Assembly (NCBI GenBank): GCA_009889625.1
Contig: WTZU01000010.1
Location: forward strand, 1 to 39,235
Length of the DNA: 39,235 nucleotides
Reading direction: 5' to 3'
Origin: Candidatus Hikarchaeia archaeon HikBin5
Lineage (GTDB): Archaea; Halobacteriota; Halobacteria; Halobacteriales; Hikarchaeaceae
Below the pieces are notes generated by a model, which saw only the letters and a program-made list of their open reading frames with translations, was not told the origin of the DNA and ran no database searches. How positions within the stretch are numbered: the stretch's first letter is position 1; each line of letters opens with the position of its first letter. A program made the position numbers and the translations under genes. This document shows, one piece after another, positions 1-7,730 of the stretch.

Positions 1-1
1 C

Positions 2-991
2 GACCCGTGGAAATTAAAATTTGAATATGGAAGTACAACTAAAAGAAGTGTTCCAATATCATTTTGGCCGAGTTTATCAAGGCCAGACGGATACAATTAT
101 CCTAGTATAAAAAGAAGGGATGTCGATTTTAACACAAGGGAAGGAGTTGTTCAATTGATGGAAGAAATGTCATTTGACAAAATATTGTTATTGTCTGAAC
201 AAATTCTCACTTTTGCTATGCTAGAAGAGGACAAGCGTCAAACAAAATTTGCAGAGGCATACACTCGGTATATGCTTGACAAGATAGCAGATGCGGATGA
301 TGGGATGTATATGTCAATTCCGGTTCCTTATAATGATCCGGAGAAAGCTGCAGATCTTATTGATGATTATGCAAATGAAAAGGCAATTATTGGTGCTTGT
401 GTATTAACAGCCCGCATTCAACCTCCAATGGGACATCGGAAATATGATCCAATTTATGATGCCTGTCAACGTGCGGATTTGCCGGTTTTGTTCCACGGTG
501 GCAGTGCCACACTAGATAATTTTGGTTGGTTGTCAGGTTTTACAACAATTATGGAGACGCATGCCCTAGGATTTCTATTTGACAATATGGCAACTATTGC
601 GAATGTTGTCTCTCAGGGAGTTCCAGAGAAATTTCCTAAACTAGATTTTGTATTTCAGGAGACGGGGTTATTTTGGATACCAATGATGATGTACAGGATG
701 GACATGGAATATTTGAGAATGCAAGATGAGGCTATTTTGATGAGAAGGCGCCCTTCAGAATATATGAAAGAATTTTATTATGGTACCCAACCTCTTGAGA
801 TAGTACCAGATAAAAAATATTTCAAATATGTTATTGAAATGCTTGGTGGGCCAGAAAGGTTGATGTATGCATCGGACTATCCACACGAAGATTTTGATGA
901 TCCGAGTGCGATAAACGAATTGACCTTTTTGACCGAGGAAGAGAAGGCTGGGATTTTGGGGAAAAATGCAGAGGAGGTTTTTGGAGTATGA
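2..991 (+). CDS. Amidohydrolase_2 family metal-dependent hydrolase/decarboxylase, 5' end missing
   Basis: The reading frame is already open at the first bases, so the N-terminus, including the usual HxH metal motif, lies outside the window. A TTG at 155 and an ATG at 158 are internal codons rather than starts, because the upstream frame (WPSLSRPDGYNYPSIKRRD and what follows) reads like protein. Visible family marks are a metal-ligand-type His in LPVLFHGG, a second His in METHALGF, an E-x-G strand (FQETGLFWIP), the late Asp in YASDYPHEDFD, and a C-terminal NAEEVFGV helix. These fit the amidohydrolase_2 fold shared by ACMSD-like decarboxylases and aromatic-acid hydrolases. The substrate cannot be read from the sequence. 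Its TGA overlaps the ATG of the Rieske gene (ATGA), so the two are translationally coupled and probably act in one pathway. Family confidence is high; reaction unknown. Confidence 0.85.
   Translation, partial: DPWKLKFEYGSTTKRSVPISFWPSLSRPDGYNYPSIKRRDVDFNTREGVVQLMEEMSFDKILLLSEQILTFAMLEEDKRQTKFAEAYTRYMLDKIADADDGMYMSIPVPYNDPEKAADLIDDYANEKAIIGACVLTARIQPPMGHRKYDPIYDACQRADLPVLFHGGSATLDNFGWLSGFTTIMETHALGFLFDNMATIANVVSQGVPEKFPKLDFVFQETGLFWIPMMMYRMDMEYLRMQDEAILMRRRPSEYMKEFYYGTQPLEIVPDKKYFKYVIEMLGGPERLMYASDYPHEDFDDPSAINELTFLTEEEKAGILGKNAEEVFGV
971..977 (+). promoter_or_regulatory. Shine-Dalgarno-like site for the Rieske gene
   Basis: GAGGAGG lies 10 nt before the ATG at 988, inside the end of the amidohydrolase gene. 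It is one of the few clear ribosome-binding sites in the window and fits an internal gene of an operon. Confidence 0.55.
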
Positions 992-1344
992 TTGAAGTCT
1001 GCAAAGTGGGAGATATAAACCATGGAGAGAGTAAGGTAGTAAAAGTAAAAGGTGTAGAAGTGGGCATATTTAACATAGATGACGAATACTACGCTTTGTT
1101 AAATTCTTGTAACCATCAAAGAGGACCGGTGTGTACGGGAGACATAAGAAGGCGTGTTGACGGAGATATTCCAGAAATGGGAAGACCACCAAATGAATAT
1201 TTTACAGAGGATTATGTGGTGATATGTCCATGGCATGGATGGGCATATGATATCAAAACAGGCAGTCATGCGGGCGATCCTGATATCAAAATACCAACTT
1301 ATGATGTCGTGGTGAAGGACCAGATAGTATACATAGATGTATGA
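988..1344 (+). CDS. Rieske [2Fe-2S] ferredoxin-like protein
   Basis: This 118-aa soluble protein is one Rieske domain. The cluster ligands are visible as C41-x-H43 (SCNHQRG) and C80-x2-H83 (CPWHGWAYD). The CPWHGW form is the one found in Rieske-type dioxygenase ferredoxins and oxygenase subunits. No transmembrane segment is present, so it is not a cytochrome bc Rieske subunit. Thirty-six residues separate the two ligand pairs, more than in a minimal Rieske ferredoxin; the extra part is hydrophilic (RRRVDGDIPEMGRPPNEYF). The ATG overlaps the amidohydrolase stop and a GAGGAGG site precedes it. The likely role is electron delivery to an oxygenase in the same catabolic route, but no oxygenase alpha subunit is seen in the window. 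Confidence 0.88.
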   Translation: MIEVCKVGDINHGESKVVKVKGVEVGIFNIDDEYYALLNSCNHQRGPVCTGDIRRRVDGDIPEMGRPPNEYFTEDYVVICPWHGWAYDIKTGSHAGDPDIKIPTYDVVVKDQIVYIDV

Positions 1345-1449
1345 ATATAAGAAGAAGAATTGAGTATAAATTCAACAAATTTTCCGACGAAGATATCCTA
1401 CTGAGTTAGGAGGGAAAGAAATAGATATTAAAATACCCATAGATTATTT

Positions 1450-2436
1450 ATGCAGAAAGTTAGTTATGGGTTATTATTACCACATTTTGGAGAACACGCA
1501 TCAGCTTCTTCATTGATAGAAGGGGCAAAAAGAGCGGAAGAACTAGAATTTGATTCTGTATGGGTCAGAGACCATTTCTTACGGTTTCATGGACATGGTT
1601 TTGAAGGGTCAAGTGCCAATATGGTAGAACCATTTGTTGTATTGGCGGGTTTGGCGGCGGCAACTAAAAAATTAAAATTGGGAACTGCTGTTGCCGTGCC
1701 GTGGAGGCATCCGTTGTATATGGCACATCTATTTGCTAGTTTGGATTGGCTATCCGAGGGGCGAGTTATTGCAGGAATGGGTGCGGGTGCGACTTTGTTT
1801 AAAGATGAATTTGAGCTAGTGGGATTGGGCCTGGATGATCGAGTAGATGCGGTGAGAGAAGCGGTTGATATTATGCGATTGGCATGGGAAAATGATGAAA
1901 TAACCTATGATGGGAGATTGTTCCCAGTAGAGGGATTGGGAATTGCCCCAAGACCAGATAGAGAAATACCTATTTGGTATGGAGGATCCACCCCAGCGTC
2001 TGCTAGAAGGGCAGTGGAATATTGTGATGGTTGGTTCCCAGGTAGAATCACTATTCCTACATTTAGGGTGAGGATGCGTCAATTGAGAGAACTGTCAGAT
2101 GAGAGTGGAAAAGACATGCCAACTGTGGGAGTGGTTCCCCCCACTAGTCCAGATACTACTCGTGTGAAGGCATTGGAGCCCGTTAATGTAGAGGGACTAC
2201 TAAATGCTGCAAATAATCAGAAGTGGTGGCTCAAACCAAAATCGGGAAAATTCGAGAATCTAGATGATTTAGAAGGAGTGATCATGGCAGGGACACCAGA
2301 AGACATCGCGCAAGAAGTGGGGAAATTTATTGAAGCTGGGATTGACCATATCGTCTTTGATCTTCGTTTTAGATTGCACGATTATGATTATTGCATGAAT
2401 ATGATAGGAGAAGAAGTTCTTCCACTTGTTAAGTAA
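1450..2436 (+). CDS. LLM-class (luciferase-like) flavin/F420-dependent oxidoreductase
   Basis: The 328-aa product is a single luciferase-like TIM barrel of normal family length. It has the typical N-terminus (YGLLLPHFGEHAS), an early EELEFDSVWVRDH strand-helix, KLGTAVAVPWRHP, the RVIAGMGAGA glycine loop, and a central PIWYGGSTPASARRA segment. Members use F420 or FMN for oxidoreduction or monooxygenation; which cofactor is used here cannot be decided. The ATG is preferred because an in-frame TAA lies about 20 nt upstream and the N-terminus aligns with the family. An AGGAGGG stretch lies about 35 nt upstream, too far for an ordinary ribosome-binding site. It follows the Rieske gene by 105 nt and precedes the CocE-type hydrolase by 41 nt on the same strand, so membership in one catabolic operon is plausible. 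Confidence 0.85.
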   Translation: MQKVSYGLLLPHFGEHASASSLIEGAKRAEELEFDSVWVRDHFLRFHGHGFEGSSANMVEPFVVLAGLAAATKKLKLGTAVAVPWRHPLYMAHLFASLDWLSEGRVIAGMGAGATLFKDEFELVGLGLDDRVDAVREAVDIMRLAWENDEITYDGRLFPVEGLGIAPRPDREIPIWYGGSTPASARRAVEYCDGWFPGRITIPTFRVRMRQLRELSDESGKDMPTVGVVPPTSPDTTRVKALEPVNVEGLLNAANNQKWWLKPKSGKFENLDDLEGVIMAGTPEDIAQEVGKFIEAGIDHIVFDLRFRLHDYDYCMNMIGEEVLPLVK

Positions 2437-2477
2437 GCATATACAAGTATAAGAGGTGGGAAGATCTTTTCCCCGAT

Positions 2478-4211
2478 ATGCAATTTTATGTAGAACGGGA
2501 TGTGCCCATGCCTATGAGAGATGGGGTTATTCTTAGAGCAGATATCTATCGACCTAGTGAAGATGGGGAATACCCAGCTCTACTGACACGGATTCCATAC
2601 AATAAATCTAGTGCGCAATCCACAGGGGCTCCGATGGTAAATCCCATTCAAGGACCAGAGCGTGGTTATGTAATTGTTGTTCAAGATACCAGAGGGAGAT
2701 TTACATCGGATGGGGAATTCGTTCCATTTTATACCGAAGCCAATGATGGGTATGATTCGGTTGAGTGGGTCGCAGAACAAGAATGGTGTAACGGGAAAGT
2801 AGGAATATATGGAAATTCATATCTTGGCGTCACGGTTAGACAAGCTGTTGTTTCAAATCCACCTCATTTAGAGGCCGCTGTTGCATATCTAACAGGGGCT
2901 AACTATCACCAAGGTTGGACGTATACAGGAGGTGCGTTTGAATTGGGATTTAACCACAGATGGGCAATAAAATTGGCTTTGGGAGCTGTTTCTGGATTGG
3001 ACGAAAATAAGAGAGAAATAGCAAAAAAACATCTAACCTATGCGGCAGCTCATTTGCAAGAAAGTATGTCTTATTTGCCACATAGAAATGCACCGGGACT
3101 GGAAAGAGAACTAGTGAGTTACTATCAAGATTGGTTAGATCATCCGGCCTATGATGAGTATTGGGAATCCATTGACGCAACGCGAAAGGCGTCTGACGTT
3201 TCCGCGCCTACTTTGGACATAACAGGTTGGCAAGATCTCTTTTCTAGAGGTCATATGGATATGTACAATGCTTTGCAAGAAAGTGGAAAAGAAACTCCGA
3301 AAAATGAACAGAGATTGTTGATTGGACCATGGGCTCATGAATCATATATGGGGTATGCCAATGATAGGGTTGGGGACAAAGTATTTGGACCCATAGCATC
3401 GAGCGCCGCGGGTTTTGTTGGGCCATTTATATTTTCTTGGTTTGATGCGTGGTTGAAAGGAGAAACTGAAAAACTCGAAGGGTTGCCCCTTGTTCGTTAT
3501 TTCGACATAGGGTCTAGAGAGTGGACCAATACAGATACGTGGCCTCCAGAGGGCAAGGATATTAAATATTATTTGCATAGTGCGGGGCAAGCAAATACTA
3601 GGTTTGGGAATGGTACTTTATTATTGAATACTCCGGATGTACAATGTCCAGATAGTTACCAATATGATCCACTTGACCCAGTTCCAACCATGGGTGGTAG
3701 AATCCAAATGCCAGAGGTGCAAGAGGCAGGGGTAAAAGATCAATCGGTGGTTGAAGAAAGAGAAGATGTGCTAGTATATACAACTCCTCGTTTGGACAAA
3801 GCTGTGAAGATAGCAGGTCCTGTTGAAGCAAATTTATTCATATCGAGTTCGGCGGTGGACACTGATTTCACAGCGAAACTGGTAGATGTAGAACCAAATG
3901 GGTACTGTGGAAATGTTACAGAGGGGATTCTGAGAGCTAGATATAGAGATTCAATGGAAGAGGCATCATTCATGCAGCCAGGAAATGTGTATGAAGTTTC
4001 TGTGGATTTATGGCATGTTGCCCATACATTCAAACCAGGGCATAGAATTAGATTGGAGATTTCTTCGAGCAGTTTCCCAAGATGGGATAGAAATCCGAAT
4101 ACAGAAGTTCAACCTTGTGATGCGTCTGTGGGAGATATGAAAATTGCCACTAATACTATTTACCATGAATCGGACAAGGAATCATTTTTATCTCTTCATG
4201 TAGTGGAATAA
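2478..4211 (+). CDS. CocE/NonD family serine hydrolase (X-Pro dipeptidyl-peptidase S15-like)
   Basis: This 577-aa alpha/beta hydrolase carries a C-terminal jelly-roll (X-Pro dipeptidyl-peptidase C-terminal) domain. The nucleophile is S114 in GNSYLG, preceded by WCNGKVGIY as in cocaine esterase. The likely acid is the Asp in ITGWQDLFSRG, and the likely base is the His in GPWAH near residue 287. The oxyanion region is TRIPYNKSS, and a QDTRGRFTSDG strand is also characteristic. The C-terminal third (VEANLFISSSAVDTDFTAKLVDVEPNG) is the usual beta-sandwich. Relatives cleave esters, amides or acyl-amino bonds; the substrate here is unknown. No signal peptide is visible, so it is probably cytoplasmic. 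It closes the run of four plus-strand catabolic genes. Confidence 0.9.
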   Translation: MQFYVERDVPMPMRDGVILRADIYRPSEDGEYPALLTRIPYNKSSAQSTGAPMVNPIQGPERGYVIVVQDTRGRFTSDGEFVPFYTEANDGYDSVEWVAEQEWCNGKVGIYGNSYLGVTVRQAVVSNPPHLEAAVAYLTGANYHQGWTYTGGAFELGFNHRWAIKLALGAVSGLDENKREIAKKHLTYAAAHLQESMSYLPHRNAPGLERELVSYYQDWLDHPAYDEYWESIDATRKASDVSAPTLDITGWQDLFSRGHMDMYNALQESGKETPKNEQRLLIGPWAHESYMGYANDRVGDKVFGPIASSAAGFVGPFIFSWFDAWLKGETEKLEGLPLVRYFDIGSREWTNTDTWPPEGKDIKYYLHSAGQANTRFGNGTLLLNTPDVQCPDSYQYDPLDPVPTMGGRIQMPEVQEAGVKDQSVVEEREDVLVYTTPRLDKAVKIAGPVEANLFISSSAVDTDFTAKLVDVEPNGYCGNVTEGILRARYRDSMEEASFMQPGNVYEVSVDLWHVAHTFKPGHRIRLEISSSSFPRWDRNPNTEVQPCDASVGDMKIATNTIYHESDKESFLSLHVVE

Positions 4212-4319
4212 AATCGAAGTCCCTCCCATTTTTGAAGGAACCCGAAATCCTATCAAATTTGTCATAGGAGAGGATGTGTTTCTAATTAAGAGCGGAGAGG
4301 AAATATGTCATAGAAGATA

Positions 4320-4571
4320 TCATACATATTTGTCAAAGATCGCCTTTGCTAGTCTCTTTCCTATATTACCCCCTAACCAAACATTGAAGATTCCAATATA
4401 GAGGAGCCAAATGAGTAAAACATTTACAAACATGACCCCAGGACCTGGATAGCCCCAACCGCCAATTCCGGCAATTCCATTTACACGGAACCAGAAAAGG
4501 GGAAACAGTACAAGTATATCGATTGTTAGCATAGTTATAGCGAATAGTATTTGTTGTCTAAACGAAAGCAT
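4320..4571 (-). CDS. Small two-helix membrane protein, unknown
   Basis: The product has 83 aa. Two hydrophobic helices (about residues 8-28 and 46-66) flank a glycine/proline-rich loop (GIAGIGGWGYPGPG), and a basic tail follows (KRLAKAIFDKYV). I do not recognise the family. It starts with ATG 62 nt beyond the end of cgi121 on the same strand and converges with the CocE-type gene, leaving 108 nt between them. The composition and helix pattern support a real gene, but nothing indicates function. Confidence 0.6.
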   Translation of the reverse strand: MLSFRQQILFAITMLTIDILVLFPLFWFRVNGIAGIGGWGYPGPGVMFVNVLLIWLLYIGIFNVWLGGNIGKRLAKAIFDKYV

Positions 4572-4579
4572 TGGATTTA

Positions 4580-4633
4580 CCTGACTTCTATATGACGTGC
4601 TAGTTCATAAAACTACAGGAAATGGAAGTCGGG
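4580..4633 (-). other. Nested inverted repeats after cgi121
   Basis: CCTGACTTC (4580-4588) pairs with GAAGTCGGG (4625-4633) with one mismatch. Inside lies a perfect 5-bp hairpin, TAGTT-CATAA-AACTA (4601-4615). It begins immediately after the cgi121 stop and ends before the small membrane gene. It could be a processing or termination structure or a leader hairpin. This is an observation only. Confidence 0.3.
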
Positions 4634-5125
4634 CTATTTAGAGAGATTAAGAAGGGACACACGTTCGAGTACTAATGATTCTATATCGTTCGAAGTGACC
4701 TCTAATTCTGCCATAGTTATGTTAAAAAAAGTGCGAATTACATCCATATTTTGAATTGGGTTTATTACATCAGTGGGTATGATTAATTCCCGTAAAGAAT
4801 CAGAAGCCTCCTTCTCTTTTTCGCCATAAGTAATTATAACAATTTCAGTGGTTTCTGGCCCTATACACATTTCCATCGCCCGATTAATTTGGCGCCTACC
4901 TGAAGCATAAAGGATAAATTCTATTGCAGGGTCTTTTGCAATAGTTTCACCACGATCGAAGGCTCTTTTGGAGTATTTTGCTGCGAGAGACAGATGAGAA
5001 GTTCCAGCGACATATCGAGCGTCAAGGGATTGAATGATACATTGGTACTTATCAGATATAGAAGAGAGATCATCAAGGAAAGAAGAGACATTATTAGATT
5101 TCAAAGATCCTTGAATAATAATCAT
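4634..5125 (-). CDS. cgi121: KEOPS complex subunit Cgi121
   Basis: This 163-aa protein matches the Cgi121/TPRKB family. It has the DARYVAG element (35-41), the helical run SHLSLAAKYSKRAF, and the most conserved block, EFILYASGRRQINRAM (69-84), followed by an EIVIITYG strand. In KEOPS, Cgi121 binds Bud32 and the tRNA 3' end and stimulates t6A formation on ANN-decoding tRNAs. The ATG directly abuts the TAA of hel308 with no gap, so the two are co-transcribed. The same helicase-Cgi121 pairing occurs in haloarchaea as far as I recall. Length and motifs are complete. Confidence 0.88.
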   Translation of the reverse strand: MIIIQGSLKSNNVSSFLDDLSSISDKYQCIIQSLDARYVAGTSHLSLAAKYSKRAFDRGETIAKDPAIEFILYASGRRQINRAMEMCIGPETTEIVIITYGEKEKEASDSLRELIIPTDVINPIQNMDVIRTFFNITMAELEVTSNDIESLVLERVSLLNLSK

Positions 5126-7372
5126 TTAAAAATCCCCCAGATTTGCTTGGTCTTTGTCTTCTTGAGTAGAACGATTTTGGGTTTTTATAGTAGAAAAGGG
5201 TCGATCTTCATGTATGCCGTCTAGAGAAGAATCAGTTCGACCTGCATTTCGTAGGATCTGTTCAGTGGTGAGTCTTCGTCCGGAAAGTGCATTGAGAATG
5301 AGTTCTTTGTCTGCAATTCGTAAATCTAATCGGGTGTGAATTCCATGAGAGAATAGTTGCCTAGCACGTATTCGTCCTATTCCTTCAACTGAAACCAGCT
5401 CAAGTAATTCCTCTTTTACTCCATATTTAACTCGTCTTTGCAGATTTCGGATAGTTGAAAGGGAGGAAAGATTTAGAGAGACTGCAATTCTTTCTGTTGC
5501 CCTTAGTAGCCAGTGTGCAGTGTCAATTTTGGCACGGATATCTCCGGGGCCCATTCGGTAGCGTTTTGTGATTGTTTCTTCGTTTATTTCTTCTGACCAA
5601 TCATCAATCATTTTCGCTGTTTTGAGTGCAGATAGCCAATCCTCCCAATGGGGATCAAATTCAGAAGGCGAGGAACCTAATAAATCGGATTGATGCTCAT
5701 ATGCTAATTGATAGTAGAACTCCCTATCTCCAGATTTTAGGTATAATGGATAAGTATCAGGAGTTCGGCTGATTAGATGATATAAGCCCAATGGGCTTGG
5801 ATTTTCAGAGTGTTGCAATCCATAGATGATTTCTGCTGCAGACATGGGGTCAAGATAAATTCTAGATATTTCTTGTCCAATTTTAGTTGCCATGATATCC
5901 CCATCGGTGATGTTAAGAAATTTATTGGTTTCTAGATATCCTAGTACGGAATTTGTTACGTGTGTGAGTCTTTTTGTATTAGTTGTTTGGGTCGCATAGA
6001 GGGTTCCGTCTAAAAAGTCCAAAAGCCCCTCGGTTGTTGTGGCGAACCCAGTGGCTATAGCAGAAAGAATATGTGTTCTTAGAGCAGGTTCCACGGCTAA
6101 CTTGGATTCAACCGATTCAGGTTCTGCCCCAATATATCGATCGAATAATTCATTGAATTCGTCTGAGCTCGAAGCGAGTAGTATGGCCTCACCATAAGGG
6201 TCTAAATTTGGTCGGCCAGCACGTCCGAACATTTGATGCATTTCAATGACAGAGAGAGGTTCCATCCCACCACGGAAAGAATTATATCTACGCCAATCTC
6301 GGACTATAACACGTCTGCTAGGTGTATTTACCCCGGCAGCAAGAGTTGGTGTTGCACAGACAACTTTTATCGTGCGGTCGCGGAAAGAGTTTTCAACTAT
6401 TCTTCGATGATTATTGATCAATCCAGCATGGTGGAATGCAGATCCTAATTCTATCGAACTTGCCAAAGTGGTAGCTAATTCAGTTTCGCCTTCGTCCCGG
6501 ACTTGGTCTGCTATTTCGGTTAAGTCAGATCTATTTTTCTGAGTGAAATTACTCGTGACACTAGATATTTTTTTTGCGGCTGATTCGGCATTTCTGCGAG
6601 AACTAACGAAAACAAGAGCAGATCCATCTTCGTGTAAAACATCATGAATTATATCCTCAACGGGGTTAGACTTAAATGGGATATTTCTAGTGGTTCCATC
6701 GTCGAAATGGATAGAGTTTTCGTGGAAAACACCTGTCCGGAGTGAAATTGGCCTCCAAGAAGATTCGATTAGGGTTGCATCCAGCCATGTTGCAATTTCG
6801 TGTGCATTTCCAATGGTTGCAGAAAGGCCAATGATTTGAATCCCAGGATTTATATGAATAAGTTTTGCCAGAGTCATTTCTAGAGTTGGCCCTCGGGATG
6901 CATCATCTAGGAGATGAATTTCATCTGCTATGATGCAAGTGAGATCTGAAATCCAAGGGGCGAAATTTCTAATTAAAGAATCTACTTTCTCGGAAGTGGC
7001 TACGATTATATCTTTGGTCGCAAGCCAATCGTCTGTACTTTCGTAATCTCCGGTAGAACTTCCAACAGAGATATCAATTTCGTCGAATCTATCAAATTCG
7101 CGTTTTTTTTCATTGGCCAGAGCCCGTAGTGGGACAATATATAAGGCTTTGCCGCCGCGAGCTATGGATGAAAGCATAGCTAATTCTGCGAGAAATGTTT
7201 TCCCGCTAGCAGTAGGAACGCTGGCGACTATGCTTTTCCCTTGGGTAATGCCCGCTTCTACCGCCATTGCTTGGGGGGGATAGAGTGTGTTTACACCGCT
7301 AGATTTCAGCAAAGCTATTGCATTGTCGGGTAAGTCGGATAAATCATCTACATTCACTTCTATTGATGACAA
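5126..7372 (-). CDS. hel308: Hel308-type ATP-dependent DNA helicase
   Basis: The 748-aa protein has the complete superfamily 2 Ski2-like set: a Q motif in LYPPQAMAVEAG (30-41), Walker A PTASGKT (53-59), PLRALANEK, the DEIH box (150-153), SATIGN, and motif VI in MFGRAGRPN. Winged-helix and ratchet domains follow, then a C-terminal helix-hairpin-helix (VEGIGRIRARQLFSHGI). Hel308 unwinds lagging strands and recombination intermediates at stalled forks. The call uses a TTG start. A GTG five codons downstream (7357), giving MNVDDLSDLP, aligns better with the short N-termini I recall for haloarchaeal Hel308, so the start is uncertain. The gene is divergent from the ferredoxin gene and is followed without a gap by cgi121. 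Confidence 0.93.
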   Translation of the reverse strand: MSSIEVNVDDLSDLPDNAIALLKSSGVNTLYPPQAMAVEAGITQGKSIVASVPTASGKTFLAELAMLSSIARGGKALYIVPLRALANEKKREFDRFDEIDISVGSSTGDYESTDDWLATKDIIVATSEKVDSLIRNFAPWISDLTCIIADEIHLLDDASRGPTLEMTLAKLIHINPGIQIIGLSATIGNAHEIATWLDATLIESSWRPISLRTGVFHENSIHFDDGTTRNIPFKSNPVEDIIHDVLHEDGSALVFVSSRRNAESAAKKISSVTSNFTQKNRSDLTEIADQVRDEGETELATTLASSIELGSAFHHAGLINNHRRIVENSFRDRTIKVVCATPTLAAGVNTPSRRVIVRDWRRYNSFRGGMEPLSVIEMHQMFGRAGRPNLDPYGEAILLASSSDEFNELFDRYIGAEPESVESKLAVEPALRTHILSAIATGFATTTEGLLDFLDGTLYATQTTNTKRLTHVTNSVLGYLETNKFLNITDGDIMATKIGQEISRIYLDPMSAAEIIYGLQHSENPSPLGLYHLISRTPDTYPLYLKSGDREFYYQLAYEHQSDLLGSSPSEFDPHWEDWLSALKTAKMIDDWSEEINEETITKRYRMGPGDIRAKIDTAHWLLRATERIAVSLNLSSLSTIRNLQRRVKYGVKEELLELVSVEGIGRIRARQLFSHGIHTRLDLRIADKELILNALSGRRLTTEQILRNAGRTDSSLDGIHEDRPFSTIKTQNRSTQEDKDQANLGDF

Positions 7373-7399
7373 GACGCGAGCGATAGTAATGAGGGTGAT

Positions 7400-7411
7400 G
7401 GATTATAATCC
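7400..7411. promoter_or_regulatory. Palindromic TATA region between hel308 and the ferredoxin gene
   Basis: GGATTATAATCC is a perfect 12-bp palindrome. Its core ATTATAAT is centred 33 nt upstream of the hel308 TTG. GATTATAA recurs at 7414-7421, 13 bp downstream. It may be a bidirectional promoter element or an operator. Confidence 0.4.
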
Positions 7412-7469
7412 AAGATTATAACTGATATATCTCGGCATACATAAGACAGACTATGACGAAGGTAGAAAT

Positions 7470-7712
7470 ATGAGAATAGAATTTGATCGATATACATGTA
7501 CAGGTATGTTTCAATGTGTGCATGAATGGGAAGGGATTCAGAAAAATCTTAAAGTGGGAAAAGCAGACCTAAGGGATTCGATAGAGACAGATGAGCACAT
7601 ATTCGTGGCGGAGGTCCCAGATGGAGAAGAATATGAAGCAGAAATGGCTGCTCGTGTTTGTCCAGTTGATGCAATAAAACTATACGATGACGAAGGGAAT
7701 CGGATTGTGTGA
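7470..7712 (+). CDS. Small three-cysteine ferredoxin, probably [3Fe-4S]
   Basis: This 80-aa acidic protein resembles the small ferredoxins of haloarchaea. The binding loop reads C10-TGMFQ-C16, with the remote cysteine C64 in ARVCPVDAIKLYDD. The position normally held by the second cysteine of C-x2-C-x2-C carries Met13. With only three cysteines, a [3Fe-4S] cluster is the simplest expectation. It likely serves as a cytoplasmic electron carrier. It stands alone, divergent from hel308, and its stop lies 18 nt from that of malate dehydrogenase on the other strand. A weak SD-like GAAGGT lies just before the ATG. Confidence 0.85.
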   Translation: MRIEFDRYTCTGMFQCVHEWEGIQKNLKVGKADLRDSIETDEHIFVAEVPDGEEYEAEMAARVCPVDAIKLYDDEGNRIV

Positions 7713-7730
7713 AAGAACTGAGGGAAAATA

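Noticed and set aside
155-991. Amidohydrolase starting at TTG 155 or ATG 158
   Set aside because: The frame is open and protein-like back to base 2; the family N-terminus is much longer, so the gene is truncated by the window edge.
4204-4407. Open plus-strand frame after the CocE gene (reads IEVPPIFEGTRNPIKF)
   Set aside because: No ATG near its beginning, it overlaps the antisense small membrane gene, and CocE already ends normally; taken as chance.
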